Assembly (NCBI GenBank): GCA_027488055.1
Contig: JAIYCK010000063.1
Location: 1 to 9,337 of the forward strand
Reading direction: 5' to 3'
DNA from: Flavobacteriales bacterium
Lineage (GTDB): Bacteria > Bacteroidota > Bacteroidia > Flavobacteriales_D > Sanyastnellaceae
DNA: 9,337 nt
Under the pieces are notes generated by a model. It ran no database searches and had not been told where the DNA came from. It saw only the letters and a program-made list of their open reading frames with translations. This document shows positions 5,419-9,337 of this stretch, piece by piece. Within the stretch, counting starts at the first letter, position 1. Each line of letters begins with the position of its first letter. Made by a program: the position numbers and the translations under genes.

Positions 5419-8043
5419 TCAGTAATGTTGAACGACGATTCGAACCGTGCTCCATCTTCCTTTCGAACTGGCATGCACAAAATAGACCCCATTTGGGAAT
5501 GCTGTCACATCCATTTCGATTGACCCCTGTAACGATGTGTCCTTCCAATGTCCCATAGCGCGGCCCATGGCATCATATATCGCACATTGGTCCACCTCTC
5601 CGATGATCCGCAGCAATTCATCCGCCGGATTTGGAGCAACTACCCATTCGTTTGAAGATAGGCAATTCAAGGCGCCCGTGTAAACCACCTCGCGACTGCC
5701 ATTGGTGTTGATGAGCACGATTTGAAAGTAACTGGGGCTGTTTGCATTGCATGTGCCTCGAGAGCTGTAATCTTGCACTTGCAGAGAATTGCCCTTGGCC
5801 TCTAACCTTTGACAAAATTGCCATTGAGCAAAATCGCTGCCTACGTAGATCTCGAAGTAATCGGTATTGCTTTCAGTGATGGTTTGCCAATTGATACTCC
5901 AATCTCCATTTTGGCAATCAGATGATACTTCACCCAATACAATTGGTAAAATCAGATTTCCAAACTTGACAACAAAAGGATCATCATTGATGCCCGGCGC
6001 GTGGTTTGGTTGGCTGGTTCCTGCAGTTGTTATTCCAGAGGTACTTGTGGTATGTCCCGCAATATGCATTTCCAGCGCCAAATTGATCACAACCGCATTC
6101 ACCACCTCAGATCCAGCACCCCCATAATAGGAAGCCCAATTGCGGAGACCTGCTTTGGTAAATTGGACGATGATGCCATCCAGGCCTCCAGCTGAAGATG
6201 TTTGATAACCATCCAGCGTGGCGAGTCCATTGAGGGTATTGCTTTGGCCTACAAGATAAATATTGTTGGTCGTATCGATCGCTATACCACCCGTCCCTTC
6301 GGTATTCGTCCCTCCATAATAGGTGCTCCATAACCGTGCTCCATTTGGATCCAACTGCACCACAAATGCATCTGACGATCCGCCTCCATACGTTGTTTGA
6401 TGAGCAAGTGCTGTTGCTATTCCCGCGGCGCTGGCGGTTTCGCCCACTCCAACAGCATTGCCGTCGTACGCAAATCGAACGCCTTTCATCACATCCGTCG
6501 CTGCACCGCCCATATAGGTTGACCATGCTCTGGCACCAGCGATGGAAAACTTGGCTACAAAAGCATCTGTGCCACCGCCGTTGGCCGTTTGATGAGCACC
6601 TGCAGAGGCGATCCCAGTGGTGCTCGCTGTCGAGCCTCCGACAAGCAAAAACCCATCTGAGCGCATATGCACGGACAAGGCAATGTCTTCGCCTGTTCCA
6701 CCCATATAGGTAGCCCATTGCTGCACACCTGCCGGATTAAATTGCGCTAGATAAGCGTCTCCAGCGCCCGCATGAGTTGTTTGATGCGCTCCAGTAGTAG
6801 CCTGGCCTGTGCTCTTGGTGTGCCCGCACACGGCTATCAAATTCGCAGTCGCATCGAAAGAGACTGCTCTCATATAATCCTCCGCTGTGCCGCCAATGTA
6901 AGTTCCCCAAATCAGTGCTCCAGCCCCTGAAAATTTGGTCAAAAATCCATCGGTACTTCCCGCAATGTTTGGTCTAAAGGCACCAGCAGTCGCTATACCG
7001 CTTCCTGAGTCGGTGCTTCCACAGATATATACATCACCGGTATTGGAAGCCACAACAGCCCTCGCTGTTTCACCTCCACCTCCACCATAATAGGTACACC
7101 ATTGGATGATACCAGCATTATTGAACTTGAGTAGAAATGCATCGTTTGAAACCCCTGCCATGACCACTTGATAGGCGCCAGCAGTTGTGAAAGTCAAACT
7201 GCCTGTACCTACACCGCACAAAAAAACATTTCCCGCATTGTCCTCGGCAAGCCCATAGACAAACTCCAAGGCCGATCCACCCCAGTAGCTGCCCCACAGA
7301 CGATTGGGCACAGGATCAATGGTGAGATCCTTGGAAACTTGGTCAGAATTGACTGGATCTCTAAACTGAAATCCAAACATTGTTGCGGTCTTTTGACGAA
7401 ATTCTATTAGCACTTCATCACCGCTACCTTGCCAGTAGCTCAGTGGAATCGACTCCACCATATCCCCATTACGCGTTTGGATATGAATTCCATCGCGCTG
7501 CAACACTGCAGAAGCGCCGACTATTTGAAAACCGATGTCCCGCAATTGTGCTCCGGGATGCACTAAAAAATTGTATTTGAATTCGCCATTCTGAGCAATC
7601 AATTCGAGGTCTATATGCGGATACACTTCATGCGCAGTTAACTTACCAAAGTGAGACAATTGCCACGTAATCGCGGGGTTTAAAGGGTCAGTGATGTTGA
7701 CCCTGCCTAATTTTGGATCGGAAGGCATCCATTGCAGAGGTTTGGTAATTGCATCGAACTTAAACTCTACACGATGATAGTGAATGCTATCATCTAGTTG
7801 CTCATAGATAAGATACTCAAAACCCTCGGTGGTGACTTGCACATTGAGGCCATCGGAAGTCCATAAGAACTCGACATGGGGATTGGGATTGTTGAGTTGA
7901 TCGCGGAGTTGTCCTTTATTGGGCATAAACCCCCTATCGAATTCCGATGATTTTGCAAAAACGGAAGTGCCAAACAAGCACAAGGCAATGCACAGATGTA
8001 ACCATGCAAACCACTTGTACAAAAAATTTGATTTTCCTATCAT
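5419..8043 (-). CDS. Secreted SBBP beta-propeller protein with DUF7948 and T9SS sorting domain
   Basis: A large exported protein of 874 residues from the ATG at 8043; a GTG at 8049 would add two residues. A hydrophobic signal peptide ends near residue 30 (TSVFA). Next is the DUF7948-type domain (about 38-245), with MPNKGQ at 41-45, the conserved YPHIDLEL...FKYNFLVHPG stretch and DLTIDP near 239-244. Seven repeats of 64-65 residues follow, starting at W250, 315, 379, 443, 507, 572 and 636. Each has WxxYxGG, a GNxxxxG strand, a TGIATAGAHQ-like turn and a DAFxxKF strand, matching SBBP beta-propeller repeats; seven predict one closed propeller. Residues about 698-790 form a fibronectin-III-like domain (LPIVLGEVSS...WQTITESNTDYFEIY). 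The C terminus (about 801-874: VAPNPADE, YDAMGRAMG, FPNGVYFV) is a T9SS type A sorting domain, so the protein is probably exported through the outer membrane and either surface-attached or released. Its ligand or activity is unknown; I see no catalytic motif. It is convergent with eno and divergent from a paralogue. Confidence 0.9.
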   Translation of the reverse strand: MIGKSNFLYKWFAWLHLCIALCLFGTSVFAKSSEFDRGFMPNKGQLRDQLNNPNPHVEFLWTSDGLNVQVTTEGFEYLIYEQLDDSIHYHRVEFKFDAITKPLQWMPSDPKLGRVNITDPLNPAITWQLSHFGKLTAHEVYPHIDLELIAQNGEFKYNFLVHPGAQLRDIGFQIVGASAVLQRDGIHIQTRNGDMVESIPLSYWQGSGDEVLIEFRQKTATMFGFQFRDPVNSDQVSKDLTIDPVPNRLWGSYWGGSALEFVYGLAEDNAGNVFLCGVGTGSLTFTTAGAYQVVMAGVSNDAFLLKFNNAGIIQWCTYYGGGGGETARAVVASNTGDVYICGSTDSGSGIATAGAFRPNIAGSTDGFLTKFSGAGALIWGTYIGGTAEDYMRAVSFDATANLIAVCGHTKSTGQATTGAHQTTHAGAGDAYLAQFNPAGVQQWATYMGGTGEDIALSVHMRSDGFLLVGGSTASTTGIASAGAHQTANGGGTDAFVAKFSIAGARAWSTYMGGAATDVMKGVRFAYDGNAVGVGETASAAGIATALAHQTTYGGGSSDAFVVQLDPNGARLWSTYYGGTNTEGTGGIAIDTTNNIYLVGQSNTLNGLATLDGYQTSSAGGLDGIIVQFTKAGLRNWASYYGGAGSEVVNAVVINLALEMHIAGHTTSTSGITTAGTSQPNHAPGINDDPFVVKFGNLILPIVLGEVSSDCQNGDWSINWQTITESNTDYFEIYVGSDFAQWQFCQRLEAKGNSLQVQDYSSRGTCNANSPSYFQIVLINTNGSREVVYTGALNCLSSNEWVVAPNPADELLRIIGEVDQCAIYDAMGRAMGHWKDTSLQGSIEMDVTAFPNGVYFVHASSKGRWSTVRIVVQHY
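5956..7296 (-). repeat. Seven tandem coding repeats (SBBP propeller blades), 192-195 bp each
   Basis: Within the secreted-protein gene, seven units begin (minus strand) at 7296, 7101, 6909, 6717, 6525, 6330 and 6138. Their lengths are 195, 192, 192, 192, 195 and 192 bases, with the seventh ending near 5956. Each starts with codons for WxxYxGG, seen on the plus strand as recurring CCxCCxTAxTAGGTxxxCCA-like blocks. The units differ clearly in sequence, so this is an old protein repeat rather than a recent DNA expansion. The central units (3-6) share the turn [IQ]A[ST][AT]xAHQT most closely. Confidence 0.88.
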
Positions 8044-8049
8044 CCTCAC

Positions 8050-8487
8050 ACTTTAACCCCACATTATTTGCATAAAGCACCGTTCCAAGAGGAATCCGAG
8101 TGTTATACAATCATCTGTTCACTCTAGTGGAATGCCATCCACATAAACTATCTCAACTAACAATCCAACCTTGGCAATGTTTGAATGCACTTTCCAACGT
8201 CCATGCAGACAGTTCGGTGTGCGAAACATACCCAACAAAGTTAGTTCATTCATCGCTGTGGTTATGTGAATATGAACATCTTAAATGTGAACCAATTGCT
8301 AAATAAACAAAACGCCAGCAAAGTCTTAAATAGTCGGGCAATGGCTTTCGCATCTCACAGCATCCGCATGTCCCGCGGTCGTCTCTTCATGAAGCAATGG
8401 ATCACTGGGAATAGCTGATTGAGCAACTTATTCGGCGATGCGTTCGTCCAATAAGAAATTCGACATCTCGGGGTTAATCTCAAAAAA
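8050..8487. other. Divergent intergenic region between two DUF7948 genes
   Basis: A 438-base region with no convincing gene. On the plus strand a 68-codon frame (8100-8306) and a 25-codon frame (8341-8418) are open, but neither has a recognisable protein character. It must hold promoters for both divergent genes. The only good promoter-like octamer is TAACTTTG on the minus strand at 8236-8243. Nothing clear is seen in front of the plus-strand gene, and there is no hairpin or repeat that I can support. Confidence 0.5.
8236..8243 (-). promoter_or_regulatory. Candidate -7 element for the minus-strand propeller gene
   Basis: The minus strand reads TAACTTTG, identical to the -7 boxes before carA and before the exported protein-lipA pair. 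Here it lies nearly 200 bases before the ATG at 8043 and lacks a -33 TTTG at the right distance. It would give a long leader, and a chance match is quite possible. Confidence 0.25.
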
Positions 8488-9285
8488 ATGAATTACATTC
8501 GAACCATGCGCTTGCTCCTCGTAATGCTACTATTCATCAGCCCCTTCGCTGCGTTGGCACAGCAGTCATTGTTGTTGGTTGAGAATAAGGGACAGTGGCC
8601 TGCGCATGTGATTGGGGCCGCTAACATCGGCAACCACCAAGTATTCCTTGAGCAGGATGGGCTTACATTCCACATGCGTGATATGCATATCGTGCAAGAC
8701 GCGCACAACAATGGCAAGGCAATGGATGATGCTATTCCTCGGACAAAAGGCCATGTCTATCAAGTTAAATTTAATGGTAGTACAATGCCCTCAAGGATTG
8801 ACAAGTCATATCCCTCGGCGAGTGTATACAACTATTTTTTGAGTCCTGACTCCAGTCAATGGGCCTCCCAATGCAGGGCATTTGGCGAGCTTTATTTACG
8901 AGAAATTTATCCCCACATTGATTTCAAATTATATTCCCAAGATGGACTTTTGAAATACGATTTTATTGTGCATCCATCTGGTCGGATGAATGATATTTCG
9001 TTAGCTTATAATGGTATGACTGACATCTCACACCGCTATGGTCGTCTTGAAATAGCCCTTTCCACGGGGTATTCCTATGAGCAAGCGCCGATCGTTTGGC
9101 AGATCATCGATGGACAAAAAAAATACGTCCCCTGCGAATATGCATTAAGTAAGAAAAAAGTACATTTTGACTTTCCCCAAGGATATGATGAGCGTTACGA
9201 CTTGATCATCGATCCACAAATCATTTTCTCGAGTTACAGCGGAAGCGGCAATGACAACTTTGGTTATTCATCGACATATTATTAA
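8488..9285 (+). CDS. DUF7948 exported protein, cut short by an in-frame stop
   Basis: The 265-residue open frame begins with a signal peptide (cleavage expected after AALA, residue 24; M7 is an alternative start). The ENKGQWP motif at 32-38 follows at once, marking the DUF7948 domain (about 28-245). It shares with the divergent neighbour the block REIYPHIDFKLYSQDG...LKYDFIVHPSG (138-165) and the closing DLIIDP (238-243). From residue 246 it enters a first propeller-like repeat (IFSSYSGSGNDNFGYSSTYY) and stops at TAA 9283-9285, in mid-repeat. Members of this architecture normally continue through repeats, often PKD domains, to a T9SS C-terminal domain, so this is an N-terminal part rather than a complete protein. 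The same frame stays open and homologous after the stop. There is no Shine-Dalgarno sequence; an A-run (8482-8488) precedes the ATG. Whether it is a pseudogene, a sequence error or recoded cannot be decided here. Confidence 0.8.
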   Translation: MNYIRTMRLLLVMLLFISPFAALAQQSLLLVENKGQWPAHVIGAANIGNHQVFLEQDGLTFHMRDMHIVQDAHNNGKAMDDAIPRTKGHVYQVKFNGSTMPSRIDKSYPSASVYNYFLSPDSSQWASQCRAFGELYLREIYPHIDFKLYSQDGLLKYDFIVHPSGRMNDISLAYNGMTDISHRYGRLEIALSTGYSYEQAPIVWQIIDGQKKYVPCEYALSKKKVHFDFPQGYDERYDLIIDPQIIFSSYSGSGNDNFGYSSTYY

Positions 9286-9337
9286 GATGGAAACCTGTAT
9301 AGCGGCAGCAGTGCATTCGGACAAGACTACCCTACCA
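9286..9337 (+). pseudogene. In-frame continuation of the DUF7948 gene past the TAA stop, cut by the window edge
   Basis: Directly after the stop, in the same frame, the sequence encodes DGNLYSGSSAFGQDYPT with no stop before the window ends. This is what follows the STYY segment in related exported repeat proteins. Lined up without gaps on blade one of the intact neighbour, the GNLY here falls on its GNVF. The gene therefore very probably extends beyond the window. Confidence 0.7.

Noticed and set aside
6336..6713. 125-codon plus-strand frame opposite the propeller gene
   Set aside because: Antisense shadow of the same repeated codons, with no protein-like composition.
6107..6718. 203-codon minus-strand frame inside the propeller gene
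   Set aside because: It is an off-frame shadow of the repeats, with extreme Arg, Trp and Cys content and no initiation context; the repeats lack stops in this frame because of their biased codons.
8100..8306. 68-codon plus-strand frame in the divergent intergenic region
   Set aside because: No signal peptide, no family resemblance and no start context; best explained as a chance frame.

Overview
The window looks like chromosomal DNA from a member of the Bacteroidota, with balanced and fairly low GC by eye. Three things point there. One protein ends in a type IX secretion system (T9SS) type A sorting domain. Two proteins begin with the NKGQ-type N-terminal domain (DUF7948) that is common in this phylum. 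Upstream regions carry the Bacteroidota promoter element TAnnTTTG, and starts lack Shine-Dalgarno sequences. The family features are not enough to name a genus.

Left part (1-2437): a minus-strand pair, probably one transcript, encodes a small exported protein of unknown function (1075-1854) followed nine bases later by lipoyl synthase lipA (193-1065), which uses a GTG start. Divergently, an OsmC-type peroxiredoxin-like protein lies at 2024-2437.

Middle part (2438-5418): a gene-free stretch of about 400 bases ends in a good Bacteroidota promoter placed almost on top of the carA start. carA (carbamoyl phosphate synthase small subunit) and eno (enolase) follow with only 25 bases between them. 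After eno come a GCGA-loop hairpin and then a strong U-tailed terminator that lies between eno and the convergent gene to its right.

Right part (5419-9337): two related genes for large exported proteins stand head to head, separated by 438 bases. The minus-strand gene is complete: signal peptide, DUF7948, seven repeats of 64-65 residues (a full seven-bladed beta-propeller), a fibronectin-III-like domain and a T9SS sorting domain. The plus-strand gene has the same N-terminal layout, but an in-frame TAA interrupts it at the first blade. The frame continues beyond the stop with clearly homologous sequence to the window edge, so the gene is nonsense-interrupted, misread in sequencing, or recoded.

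Most of the window is housekeeping metabolism (lipoate, carbamoyl phosphate, glycolysis) beside a cell-surface or secreted protein locus. I see no tRNA, rRNA, CRISPR array, transposase or phage gene. The best candidate for something unusual is the interrupted DUF7948 gene and its divergent intact paralogue.
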